64,000 bases of DNA from Adlercreutzia rubneri (GCF_009755265.1 NZ_WPOO01000007.1:1-64000), one strand, 5' to 3'. Counted from the stretch's first letter, positions 1 to 8,449 are shown. Translations and numbers: made by a program. The notes: generated by a model from the letters alone, not told the origin.

Positions 1-36
1 GAGAGTACTTCGCCAAGAAGAGGCGCGCTGATTAGC

Positions 37-109
37 GGTACCGAGACAGCCTACTCGCGGTACCGCCTTTTGCTGATCGCCGGTACCAAGCCAGGTGATC
101 GATGGTACC
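37..109. repeat. Four GGTACC palindromes at 22-23 bp spacing before an Abi gene
   Basis: GGTACC occurs at 37-42, 59-64, 82-87 and 104-109, so the starts are 22, 23 and 22 bp apart, close to two helical turns. Three of the four are preceded by TGAT-like bases (GATTAGC, GATCGCC, GATCGAT). The last copy overlaps the proposed ATG of the Abi gene. The array could be a protein-binding operator set or a repeat-type antitoxin RNA; the sequence alone cannot separate these. Bases 3-35 read in frame 3 as the last ten codons of an upstream gene (ending AKKRRAD, stop 33-35), but that is too short to assign. Confidence 0.7.
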
Positions 110-773
110 GCGAGAGGTTACTACTCACAGGAGCCTCACTGACTATCGCAGCTACACTGGTAGGACATACCGCAAGGCGTGGGAGACGCGTCAGAGGCTG
201 CGCAGCGAAATCGATGGCATCATCTACGGCCATAGGGGGCGCGACGTCATCGGCCACTTCCGCGACGCTGACAAGGACATCCCCATCTGGGCCATCTTTG
301 AGGTCATGACGCTCGGTAACTTCGGCTCGTTCTATGATTGTCTCGACAGACGTGTGAAGACGGTCATCGTGCGCGACCTCGGCATGCCGACCAACCTTGA
401 TTCTGAACTGCGCCTCAAGGAGATAGTGTTCGCGCTCAAGGATTTCCGTAACGCTATAGCCCACAACGGTGTGGTCCTCGACGTGCGCTTCCAGTCTGGC
501 GCCATCAACACAGGTGTCTCCCAGTTGCTCAAGCAGGAGACCGGTGTGGGCAAGATAGACTTTACCGATATTACCGACTACGTGATCTTGCTGGTCTACC
601 TGATGCGACGCATGGGCTTCACGAAGACGGAGTGCAAGCAGCTAATCGCGGGCTACGAGGCGATAATCGAGCACTTTCGAGCCGAGCTGCCCATCAATGT
701 CTACTCGCGGATTATTAAGACTACCGCACGGGGCAAGTTAACCGCCCTTCGACAGTTTGTGAGCAACGGATAG
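102..773 (+). CDS. Abi-family (Abi_2/AbiD-F-like) HEPN protein, possibly lacking its N-terminus
   Basis: A 223-residue protein. The stretch IPIWAIFEVMTLGNFGSFY (about residues 60-78) resembles the Abi_2 core, and FRNAIAH (R116-x4-H121) fits the HEPN ribonuclease motif R-x4-6-H. Abi_2 proteins act in abortive infection or toxin-antitoxin systems as RNases; that role here is inferred from the family. Full-length members usually carry about 70-100 more N-terminal residues, and this frame has a stop at 33-35, so the gene is either a short member or 5'-truncated. ATG 102 has AGGTGA at 93-98, which is rather close. It neighbours a restriction-modification locus, consistent with a defence island. 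Base composition is more AT-rich than most of the window. Confidence 0.7.
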   Translation: MVPREVTTHRSLTDYRSYTGRTYRKAWETRQRLRSEIDGIIYGHRGRDVIGHFRDADKDIPIWAIFEVMTLGNFGSFYDCLDRRVKTVIVRDLGMPTNLDSELRLKEIVFALKDFRNAIAHNGVVLDVRFQSGAINTGVSQLLKQETGVGKIDFTDITDYVILLVYLMRRMGFTKTECKQLIAGYEAIIEHFRAELPINVYSRIIKTTARGKLTALRQFVSNG

Positions 774-802
774 ACGTGGGCCTAAAAGCTTAACGCGCGT
801 GG

Positions 803-872
803 TAGAATGCAGTCAATAGCGGTGAAAGGCTTCGGCTGACACCTGGGAGGGCCCGATGCGTCGGGCCCTTCT
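803..872 (+). terminator. Hairpin pair with rho-independent terminator (possible small RNA)
   Basis: A 9-bp perfect stem (848-856 with 861-869, loop TGCG) followed by TTCTTAT forms a terminator. Just upstream, 821-843 folds as GGTG-AAA-GGC-TTCG-GCT-GA-CACC, a UUCG-capped stem with an asymmetric internal loop. A TAGAAT box lies at 803-808. This may be the Abi gene terminator, or a short independent RNA of about 60 nt. No known RNA family was recognised. Confidence 0.55.
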
Positions 873-900
873 TATATCATGGTTGCTCTTCTACCATTCC

Positions 901-2436
901 TCATTCCTCGGCCCCCATTATGTGAAGTCCAAATGTGTCGTATATGGGCACCTCGTCATGAGCAAGCCAGCTTATGCCAAAGGCAAACGCCTCGATGTCA
1001 TCCTTGCCCATGATGCGGTCAATGATAATGTTGCGAACGTATTCCGCGATTTCGTCGCGCAACGTCTTATTCTTTGGGATTGGTAGCACGATTTCTGGAA
1101 ATCGGTTTCCAAGAGTGTCGATAACATCGCGCGTAAACTGCTTGCTCCGGATTTGACGTTTAACGATATACGAGTTCAAAAGCGCGAGGAGAAGAAACGA
1201 GCTTACACGCTTCTGGTCGAGCGCGCGGATCTTGATTAGTCCGCCGCAGTAAAGCATCTTGCTTTTTTCTGGAGTGATTATGCATGTATTCCCAATTAAA
1301 TAGGTGCCGTCTCGCACTAGCAAAATGTCTTCCGCTTGGACGTCTTCCTTTGTTGCATACGCATTATAGATTTGCTCAGAAACGCCCTGCTTGGGGTCGT
1401 GCTTGATCTCCCAATTAGCGAAGTCCGAGGTGCGTACGAAGGGAATTGTCCCGGTTCCGTATGCCATCTTTCCGGGTTCGTCGCCACTTGCTAGGGATAG
1501 GACGCCGTCTTCGACAAGTTCGGCGATAGTAACAAGGTCACATGTCTCAGCAAGCGTGTCTAGATCTTCGTTAATCATCGGATCGTAATATTTCGGAATG
1601 AAAATGTTGTCTACAATTGCGTCTGAGCGCATTGCATATTTTGAGCCCTGTCCAAACTCAAGGGTGCTTGTATCACTAACCAGCTGATTCATTTGCGCAT
1701 CAAACGGCAAGTTGTCGAACTCCCTGAAAGCGCGCATGCTGCCCTCTTGCAGCGCCTTCTCGATAAGCACAGGGAACTGCTTAACGATGGTTCGCGCATG
1801 CATTCGTTTCTTTAGAGCGTCTCCGACAATTACCTCGATTCTCTTGCGAGTGTCTACATCGATGGGAATGGGTAGCATAATCTCGCGATAGCGGGTTCCG
1901 ATTGTGTCGATGATGTCAGCGGTGAATTGAAACGCTCGGATCTGTTGCTGAACAAGTGGAGTATTCAAGGCGATGAAGAACATCTCTGTTGTGACAACGG
2001 AAGGATCTTCGACCCTGAACTTCACAATATGCGACTGGAACAACATGGGCGTATCGAGTGGAGTCACAATACAGCTTGTCCCGATGAGGTAAGTGCCATC
2101 CTTGACCAATAGTATGTCACCGGGCTGCACGTCTTCCTTTGCAGCGTATTGCTGATATATAGTTTCGGAGACCCCTTGCTTGGGGATGGTCTTGATCTCC
2201 CAGTTGCTGATATCTGAAGTTCGGACAAACGGAATGTCTCCCGTTCCGTAAGCCATTTTGCCGGGCTCGTCACCGGAACATACGCTAATAACGCCGTCAT
2301 CTATCAATTGTCCCAGATTGAGCAGTCGAAGGTTATCGCCCAACTGACTCATAGAGCTCTCGATTTTGTTGTTGTAATACTTGGGTATCAGGATGTTGTC
2401 CTTGATATCGGCCGAAGAAATGACAGTTGCTTTCAT
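901..2436 (-). CDS. Type I-like restriction-modification specificity subunit with duplicated target recognition domains
   Basis: A 511-residue HsdS-type protein that would select the DNA target for the adjacent methylase/nuclease. It consists of two homologous halves (about 1-255 and 256-511). Each contains a near-identical block SGDEPGKMAYGTG, then IPFVRTSD and DGTYLIG, and ends with a helical spacer, as in two-TRD HsdS proteins. The two TRDs are strikingly alike, whereas most type I S subunits carry two different TRDs. Its ATG lies just after the methylase stop, so the two genes form an operon read leftward. The AT-rich composition suggests acquisition by transfer. The C-terminus ends with several acidic residues (IMGAEE). 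Confidence 0.85.
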   Translation of the reverse strand: MKATVISSADIKDNILIPKYYNNKIESSMSQLGDNLRLLNLGQLIDDGVISVCSGDEPGKMAYGTGDIPFVRTSDISNWEIKTIPKQGVSETIYQQYAAKEDVQPGDILLVKDGTYLIGTSCIVTPLDTPMLFQSHIVKFRVEDPSVVTTEMFFIALNTPLVQQQIRAFQFTADIIDTIGTRYREIMLPIPIDVDTRKRIEVIVGDALKKRMHARTIVKQFPVLIEKALQEGSMRAFREFDNLPFDAQMNQLVSDTSTLEFGQGSKYAMRSDAIVDNIFIPKYYDPMINEDLDTLAETCDLVTIAELVEDGVLSLASGDEPGKMAYGTGTIPFVRTSDFANWEIKHDPKQGVSEQIYNAYATKEDVQAEDILLVRDGTYLIGNTCIITPEKSKMLYCGGLIKIRALDQKRVSSFLLLALLNSYIVKRQIRSKQFTRDVIDTLGNRFPEIVLPIPKNKTLRDEIAEYVRNIIIDRIMGKDDIEAFAFGISWLAHDEVPIYDTFGLHIMGAEE

Positions 2437-2439
2437 GCT

Positions 2440-4236
2440 TTACTCGCTCATGAGGCGCTTGTACTCAGCGGCAACCGTGGGGATGTCGTCCATCAGTACT
2501 TGCTCACCGCGCTCGTCAATCTTAATCGTCGGATTGCCCCGGCTATCGTGACCGCACCATTTCGTCTCGCACATGAAAATGGGATAAGGGTCGATGCTCT
2601 CGAAGACTTCGCCTTTCTCAAACTTAATAAATATAACGACGCAGCATTTAGCATGCGTTTCTGGCTGGAACGTATCCTCCGGCAATGTCACCACAGCCTT
2701 GATGCGACCCTGCCTCCTTATGTAATCGACAACATAACGGTATTTCGGCATCCCGAATATCGTTTCTGGCAGCACAATTCCCATGCGACCACCTGGCCGG
2801 AGAAGCGATATGCATCTCTCAATGAATAGAATCTGAGGCGGCTGCTTGTCGAGAACGACACCTTTCTCAAATGTTCCATCCTTAGCCTGCTTCCAACGAT
2901 GTCCAAGATCGTAACGCTTAAGAATAGCTTCCGAGTCGATTGCAAGCTTCTTTCCGAAAGGCGGATTGGTGATAATGACATCAAAGGCATCTTCGGTGAT
3001 GTCATTGCGCGTCTTGCTGCTCCATTCGGATGAGTGCTCAAGCGAGTTCTCACAATGTATTCCGCCACGACCATCGCCTAATATTGCAAGATATGCTTTT
3101 GCGACTTTACTAAGGAAACTGTCTTTGTCTATTCCAAAGAAGTTCTTGATAGCGACCTTCTGTTTCTCTGAATCTATCTCTGATTGGGGCCACCCATATT
3201 TCGCGCCTCGTGCCTCAATCTCGCTCCACACGTATCGCAGCCCTTCCACGAGAAAACCTCCGCTACCACAGGCGGGATCTAGAATCTTGTCGTCGGGTTC
3301 CGGATCAACCATGTCGATAACCATTTGAACAACGTTACGTGGGGTGAAGAACTGTCCTTGTCCGCCCTTCAAAGATGGTCCGATAAAGACTTCGAAAGCA
3401 GCTCCGACTGCATCTCGCGTACTTTCCATCAGGCTATAGAGCTGCAGTTCACCCACAACATACAGTAACGACCTATCGTCGATATCAATCGAATCGCTCT
3501 TCGTTATAACGTCGCTGTATTGCTTTCGCACGACAGTGAAGAGATCCTTGATTCGCTTTGCGACATTGGATGCGCTCTCGTCTACGCCGGCACGAAACCT
3601 AACCGTATCGTCGGGTTTAGTGAACCTCTCATCATAAATCTTGCAGAAGATGAGGTTGATCATCTGAGAGGCAAGAACCTCGTCCCGAGTTATGCCTACA
3701 GCGTTGGCTGCAAGGTAGTTGCGTATCGCCTTGAACGTTGACTTCAGACTCTCTGCAGGCCGCAGGTCCTTCCTCTTGAACTTGCCAATATCTTCAAGCC
3801 TTTCTCCGTAGCGAGGAATATTTGGTATCTCATAGAATTCGACTTTGCCATCATGCTCACGTTTGGCAAGGAACAATCTCTCGTTGCCATTGAACCATAC
3901 GCCCATACTCGCTTTGGATAGGCGCATATAGTCTTGAAGCTGCGTCATGCCGTCTTTGCGCGTCTTTTTCTTGCATTCAACAACGATGCTGAGTGTTTCG
4001 TCGCTATGTGAAGCATCTGAAAAGACGGCTATGTCAACAGGGTATTCTTTCTTCGTGTCGGAAGGACGCGCTTTTACCCTCCATTGGGGGCGCGTCTGAA
4101 TGACATCTTTTGGATACCCGTAATCGTCAACAAGGATTCTTGCGAATGGCTGCACCGCCTGTACTTCTTCAGGTGTTGCCCTAAGCTTCTGTCCTGATAT
4201 GAAATCGATGACGTAGTCATCATTCTTCTCTGCCAT
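2440..4236 (-). CDS. N6-adenine DNA methylase fused to an N-terminal PD-(D/E)xK nuclease domain
   Basis: A 598-residue protein. Residues 1-110 look like an HsdR_N-type nuclease, with YPVDIAVF (D68) and VVECKK (E87, K89), i.e. a D...ExK pattern. Residues about 160-600 are an HsdM-type methylase: motif I DPACGSGG (320-327), catalytic motif IV NPPF (424-427), and QFFTPRNVV before motif I. No separate HsdR helicase gene is present. A nuclease-methylase fusion plus a separate S subunit is the layout of type IIB enzymes such as BcgI, where the complex both methylates and cleaves. Assignment to that group is inferred from architecture. The S gene follows four bases downstream. Confidence 0.85.
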   Translation of the reverse strand: MAEKNDDYVIDFISGQKLRATPEEVQAVQPFARILVDDYGYPKDVIQTRPQWRVKARPSDTKKEYPVDIAVFSDASHSDETLSIVVECKKKTRKDGMTQLQDYMRLSKASMGVWFNGNERLFLAKREHDGKVEFYEIPNIPRYGERLEDIGKFKRKDLRPAESLKSTFKAIRNYLAANAVGITRDEVLASQMINLIFCKIYDERFTKPDDTVRFRAGVDESASNVAKRIKDLFTVVRKQYSDVITKSDSIDIDDRSLLYVVGELQLYSLMESTRDAVGAAFEVFIGPSLKGGQGQFFTPRNVVQMVIDMVDPEPDDKILDPACGSGGFLVEGLRYVWSEIEARGAKYGWPQSEIDSEKQKVAIKNFFGIDKDSFLSKVAKAYLAILGDGRGGIHCENSLEHSSEWSSKTRNDITEDAFDVIITNPPFGKKLAIDSEAILKRYDLGHRWKQAKDGTFEKGVVLDKQPPQILFIERCISLLRPGGRMGIVLPETIFGMPKYRYVVDYIRRQGRIKAVVTLPEDTFQPETHAKCCVVIFIKFEKGEVFESIDPYPIFMCETKWCGHDSRGNPTIKIDERGEQVLMDDIPTVAAEYKRLMSE

Positions 4237-4593
4237 TCGCTACTCCAAGCAATAGATACCGTAACTTATCAATAATCTCATTTCTTGGATGTTCTGTGAA
4301 GTTATCGGATCGCGACTTTACAAAGTGTCCATTTCGAGCCGCTGATACTTGATTGCAAAGACAAGCTGGACACTGCAAGAGCAATCTGGACAATCGCTGA
4401 TTCTTAGACGAATCGCAGGAAGATCAATTGGCCAAGTGTCCAGATAAGCTGCAATGATCCAAAATACATCTGTACAACCATCGCGAGTGGTTAACCGAGA
4501 TCATTCTTTTGAAAAGCTCTCGAATGCTGCCCACTTCTATCTAATTCTCTTGATGCTGCAGAATTAAAAAGCGTGCTCGACCCGAGAATAGAA
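4237..4593. other. Intergenic region upstream of the R-M operon with TGTCCA/TGGACA motifs
   Basis: No gene seen. The region is AT-rich and holds GTGTCCA at 4325-4331, TGGACAC at 4367-4373, TGGACA at 4387-4392 and GTGTCCA at 4436-4442. The last two extend to CTGGACA (4386-4392) and TGTCCAG (4437-4443), bracketing GATTC-N6-GAATC. It presumably carries the R-M promoter; the inverted TGTCCA motifs are candidate operator sites or foldback arms. Confidence 0.4.
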
Positions 4594-4619
4594 AGACCCG
4601 TCGAAGCTTCGGCGGGTCT
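4594..4619. terminator. Hairpin between guaA and the R-M operon
   Basis: AGACCCG (4594-4600) pairs with CGGGTCT (4613-4619); the loop contains the self-complementary CGAAGCTTCG. There is no long T-run on either side, so termination strength is uncertain. Bases 4620-4746 contain no gene. Confidence 0.45.
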
Positions 4620-4746
4620 GAATTCCATGATTTCCAGTTGAGAGCTTTTCCCGAAGGCCTACAGCTTTTCCCCAACGGAATGGGTGTAAATTACACAGAA
4701 TTGCAAAGCATAAGACTAGATAAAAAATAGCCTCTGACCTTGCAAT

Positions 4747-5727
4747 TTACTCCCACTCCACCGTGCCCACGGGCTTGGGGGTGAGGTCGTAGCAGACGCG
4801 GCAGATGCCGGGGACTTCGTGGGTGATGCGATCGGTCATGCGCTTGAGGAGCGCCCAGTCCAGCTCGGGCACCTCGGCGGTCATGACGTCCACGGTGTTG
4901 ATGGCGCGGATGATGGCCGGCCACTCGTAGGCGCGCACGCCGTCGCGCACGCCGGTGGCGCGTATGTCGGGCACCACGGCGAAGTACTGCCAGGCGCCCA
5001 CGTTCGCCGCTTCCATCTCCTCGCGCACGATGGCGTCGGCCTCACGCAGCGTCTCCAGGCGATCGCGGGTGATGGCGCCCAGGCAGCGCACGCCCAGGCC
5101 CGGGCCGGGGAAGGGCTGGCGCTCCACCATGTTCTCGGGCAGCCCTAGCTCACGGCCGACGACGCGCACCTCGTCCTTGTACAGCAGCTTCACGGGCTCC
5201 ACCAGGTCGAACTGCAAGTCCTCAGGCAGGCCGCCGACGTTGTGGTGGGCCTTCACGCCGTCCTTCGACTCCAGAATGTCGGGGTAGATGGTGCCCTGGG
5301 CGAGGAAGTCCACCTCGTCGCCCACCTTGCGGGCCTCCTCCTCGAACACGCGGATGAACTCGCCGCCGATGATCTTGCGCTTGGTCTCGGGCTCATCGAC
5401 GTCGGCCAGAAGATCCAGGAAGCGGTCGGTGGCGTCTACGTACACCAAATTCGCGTCCATCTGGTTCTGGAACACGTCGATGACCTGCTCGGACTCGCCC
5501 TTGCGCATAAGCCCGTGGTTCACGTGCACGCACACGAGGTTCTTCCCGATGGCCTTAATGAGCAGCGCCGCCACCACCGAGGAATCCACGCCGCCGGACA
5601 GCGCCAGCAGCACCTTCTTGTCGCCCACCTGCTCGCGAATGGCGGCAACCTGTTCGTCGATGAACGCCTGTGCCAGCTCGGGGGTGGTGATGCGCTCCAT
5701 GTCGTCGGGGCGAACGTTCTCGTCCAT
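4747..5727 (-). CDS. guaA: GMP synthase ATP-pyrophosphatase subunit (no glutaminase domain)
   Basis: A 326-residue protein covering only the synthetase half of GuaA. It has the PP-loop SGGVDSSV (about residues 44-51), the substrate-loop region QGTIYPDILES, the QPFPGPGLGVR segment, and the C-terminal dimerisation domain ending KPVGTVEWE. It would amidate XMP to GMP with ATP. Bacterial GuaA is normally about 510-525 residues with an N-terminal class I glutamine amidotransferase domain; here that domain is absent and no partner is encoded in the window. The protein must use free ammonia or a separately encoded glutaminase, as in archaeal two-subunit enzymes. An AGGAGGTCTC-type ribosome site precedes ATG 5727. 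Confidence 0.92.
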   Translation of the reverse strand: MDENVRPDDMERITTPELAQAFIDEQVAAIREQVGDKKVLLALSGGVDSSVVAALLIKAIGKNLVCVHVNHGLMRKGESEQVIDVFQNQMDANLVYVDATDRFLDLLADVDEPETKRKIIGGEFIRVFEEEARKVGDEVDFLAQGTIYPDILESKDGVKAHHNVGGLPEDLQFDLVEPVKLLYKDEVRVVGRELGLPENMVERQPFPGPGLGVRCLGAITRDRLETLREADAIVREEMEAANVGAWQYFAVVPDIRATGVRDGVRAYEWPAIIRAINTVDVMTAEVPELDWALLKRMTDRITHEVPGICRVCYDLTPKPVGTVEWE

Positions 5728-5834
5728 TGAGACCTCCTCGGTTTCAGTGCGGCTTTTCCGATGGCGAGATTATAGCGTACAGGGGCAGGGGGCGACGGAG
5801 CCTGCCCTCCGGTTTGGCGGCGAACTGCGGTCAA

Positions 5835-5956
5835 GTGTGCAGGATTTTGCGATAGGGAGAGTGCTTCGGAATCGTTGTGTGCAAGATTTTGCGATAGGGA
5901 GAGTATGAACGCCCTTTTTGCGCCCGTTGAGTTCTCCCTATCGCAAAATCCTGTGC
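5835..5956. repeat. Foldback element A: two direct and one inverted copy of a ~24-28 bp repeat
   Basis: Copies at 5835-5862 and 5877-5904 (direct, 42 bp apart, one internal difference) share the core GATTTTGCGATAGGGAGA. A third copy, reversed, lies at 5933-5956. The second and third can pair into a 24-bp stem with a loop of about 28 nt. The element sits between divergent guaA and the antiporter gene. A small hairpin, CTGCC/GGGCAG, follows near 5972-5988. No ORF or known element was recognised. Confidence 0.8.
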
Positions 5957-6163
5957 GAATTCCCTGCGTGCTCTGCCGAACGGGGCAGTACGCGGATGAA
6001 CGGGGCGATGGGCCTGCGATGCCTGGGATGCTTTTCCGCAGCGCGAGACGTGACGGGGGCGTGACGGGGATGAAACGGGTGCGGGACGTTGGCACCACGG
6101 AAATCGCGGCGTCGGCATAATAGAAGCCGTCAATGGGAAATTGCGTGAGGAGAAGAGGCGCAC

Positions 6164-8380
6164 GTGGAAGTTTTGGAACTGGCGCTCATTGTGCTGGCTT
6201 GTGTCATCGGCTCGGCGGTGCTGTGCCAAGTTGTGCCGCGGCTGTCGTTGCCGCTCGTGCAGATCGCCGTCGGCGCGGTAGTGGCCCTGGCCGTTCCAGC
6301 TGTCCGCGACGTGAGCATCTCCTCCGAGCTGTTCCTCGTGCTGTTCATCGCCCCGCTTCTGTTCAACGAGGCTCGCGAGACGAACCCTCGCGACCTGTGG
6401 GAGAACAAGGGCTCCATTCTGTCGCTGGCCGTGGGGCTTGTGCTGCTCACGGTGCTTGTGGTGGGCTTCGTGTTGAACTGGTTCGTGCCCTCTATCCCGT
6501 TGGCTGCCGCCTTCGCCTGCGCCGCCGCCCTGGCCCCCACCGATGCCGCCGCTGTGGGCGCACTCGCGTCGTCGGTCAGCCTGAAGAGGCGTCAGTCGAC
6601 GCTGCTCTCCGGCGAGTCGCTCATCAACGACGCGTCCGGCGTTGTCGCCTTTCAATTCGCCAGTGCCGCCGCCCTCACCGGGGCTTTCTTGGCCCTCGAT
6701 GCCGCTGAGGAGTTCGGCCGCCTGTTTCTCGGCGGTATCGCTGCCGGCGTGGTCGTGGGCGTCGTGGGGCTGTACTCCATGCGGGCCCTGCGGCGCGGCG
6801 GCTACGAGAGCACCACCATCAACGTGCTCTACGAGGTATTCTCGCCGTTCTTCGTGTACCTGTTCGCCGAATGGCTCGGCACCTCTGGCATTCTGGCTGT
6901 GGTGGCCGCGGGCCTCATCATGGCCGATCGCTCCCAGCGCCTCACCTCCGCCTCCATCGCCCAGCGCCAGCTGGTGTCCCGCAGCTTCTGGCGCATCATC
7001 GTGTTCCTCATCAACTCGGTGGTGTTCGTTCTTCTGGGTATGCAGCTGCCCCAGGCCTTCACGCCGGCCATTGCCGACCACTTCTCGCTGCCGTTTCTTT
7101 TGGGGGTGGTGGCCCTGGTCACGGCACTTATCGTGGGGTGCCGCTTCGGGTGGGTGCTCGTCATGGAGGAGGTCTATCGCGTCGGCCGTCGTCGCAGCCG
7201 GCGCCGCACGCTGCGGAAGAAGGCGTCGAAGGTGGAAACGGTGGAGACGAACCAGCCTTCGCCCACGCCGCACCTGCGCCATCGCCGCCCCCATTGGCGC
7301 GAGCGCATCGGCAGCTTGCTGAAGAACGCGCTGGTGCTTACCGTGGGCGGTCCGAAGGGCGCCGTCACCCTTTCTATCATCTTTACGTTGCCGCTCACGA
7401 TGCCCGACGGCGCGACGTCCTTTCCCGAGCGCGATCTTATCGTGTTCCTCACGGCGAGCGTCATCCTGTGCACGTTGCTCCTGGCCGACGGCCTGCTGCC
7501 GCTGCTCTCGCCGCGTGTGGCGGAAGCTTCCAACGAGCAGGAACTGTCCCGCGCTGCCATCCGCGTTTTGGAAGGCACCTTGCGCGAGTTGCAGGCCATG
7601 CTGGCCTCCGACGAAAACACTCAGTACGATCCGGCTTTGCGCCTGACCATCGCTCACTACTGGGTGCGCCTGGCCCGTGCGCGCGAGTCGGTGGACGATA
7701 CGTGCAGCCAGCAGATCGGCGCTCTGGCGACCCAGGTGCGCGAGGTGCAGGAGAAAGCCGCCGATGCCATTCATGAGAAAGGTGGCTACGACAACGGCAC
7801 GCAGGCTCCTTACTACGCCATGCTGCGCGAGGTGCGTCGCTCGCTGGGCTACGATGGTGCCGACGTGAAGGTGGGCTCGCGGTTTTCCACTCTGCGCGGC
7901 CGAGCGCGACTTCTGTGGCAGCGCACGAAGCCGCCGGCGGTGGAAAGCGACCAGGACGAGCGCGTCTACTACGACACCTGTCTGTTTGCCATCGAACTTG
8001 AGCATGCGGCCATCGATTATCTGCAGGATGTTGTCGACCAGCATGACGGCCGCCAGGGTGCCGCGCAGCTGCTTTTGGAGGAGCATCGCATGGTGCTGAA
8101 CTCCCTGTGGAACCGCATCAACCACGGCCAGGACGTGAAACAGCAGGATCGCCCCGACATCACGCTGACCCACCACCAGGCCCTTCCCGACGGCATGCAG
8201 CCCCTGTTCGGCGGCCAGTTCGCCGAGGCCGCCCGCTACGCCGACGAGGTGGACGCCGACGCCCTTTCCATCGAGCTCGACCAAATCCGCCACTTGCAGG
8301 ATCACGGGGAAATCTCCCTGCCCGTCGCCAACGAACTGCGCCAGCGCGTCTACGTCCTGCAGATGAGCCTGGGGGAGTAG
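6164..8380 (+). CDS. Na+/H+ antiporter, CPA1/NhaP type, with long C-terminal cytoplasmic domain
   Basis: A 738-residue membrane protein. About 12 hydrophobic segments span residues 1-430; the conserved LAPTDAAAVGAL and the GESLINDASGVV motif of CPA1 antiporters are present, the latter carrying the ion-binding Asp region. A basic RRRSRRR loop (about 340-350) interrupts the membrane domain, and residues about 440-738 are a hydrophilic helical tail. It would exchange monovalent cations for protons at the plasma membrane. The GTG start at 6164 is chosen because GAGGAGAAGAGG lies at the proper distance and the protein starts directly with the first membrane helix. It stands alone, between two foldback elements. 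Confidence 0.9.
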   Translation: MEVLELALIVLACVIGSAVLCQVVPRLSLPLVQIAVGAVVALAVPAVRDVSISSELFLVLFIAPLLFNEARETNPRDLWENKGSILSLAVGLVLLTVLVVGFVLNWFVPSIPLAAAFACAAALAPTDAAAVGALASSVSLKRRQSTLLSGESLINDASGVVAFQFASAAALTGAFLALDAAEEFGRLFLGGIAAGVVVGVVGLYSMRALRRGGYESTTINVLYEVFSPFFVYLFAEWLGTSGILAVVAAGLIMADRSQRLTSASIAQRQLVSRSFWRIIVFLINSVVFVLLGMQLPQAFTPAIADHFSLPFLLGVVALVTALIVGCRFGWVLVMEEVYRVGRRRSRRRTLRKKASKVETVETNQPSPTPHLRHRRPHWRERIGSLLKNALVLTVGGPKGAVTLSIIFTLPLTMPDGATSFPERDLIVFLTASVILCTLLLADGLLPLLSPRVAEASNEQELSRAAIRVLEGTLRELQAMLASDENTQYDPALRLTIAHYWVRLARARESVDDTCSQQIGALATQVREVQEKAADAIHEKGGYDNGTQAPYYAMLREVRRSLGYDGADVKVGSRFSTLRGRARLLWQRTKPPAVESDQDERVYYDTCLFAIELEHAAIDYLQDVVDQHDGRQGAAQLLLEEHRMVLNSLWNRINHGQDVKQQDRPDITLTHHQALPDGMQPLFGGQFAEAARYADEVDADALSIELDQIRHLQDHGEISLPVANELRQRVYVLQMSLGE

Positions 8381-8399
8381 CGTGTTCGGAGGCCGGAAA

Positions 8400-8449
8400 T
8401 GCACTCAATGAGTGCAGTATTGGGTCAGAATGTGCACTCAGTGAGTGCA
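8400..8449. promoter_or_regulatory. Two 17-bp palindromes TGCACTCANTGAGTGCA
   Basis: Perfect palindromes at 8400-8416 (centre A) and 8433-8449 (centre G) lie 33 bp apart. The spacing (about three turns) fits cooperative binding by a dimeric regulator. However, they lie between convergent gene ends, where no promoter is expected, so they may be part of a repeat rather than an operator. Confidence 0.5.

Noticed and set aside
37..109. CRISPR array
   Set aside because: Only 6-bp identical cores with 16-bp gaps; no repeat-spacer structure and no cas genes.
5831..8404. 857-residue open frame on the minus strand opposite the antiporter gene
   Set aside because: It is the antisense of a clear CPA1 antiporter; composition (His/Arg/Gln-rich) is typical of shadow frames in high-GC DNA, and it runs through foldback element A.
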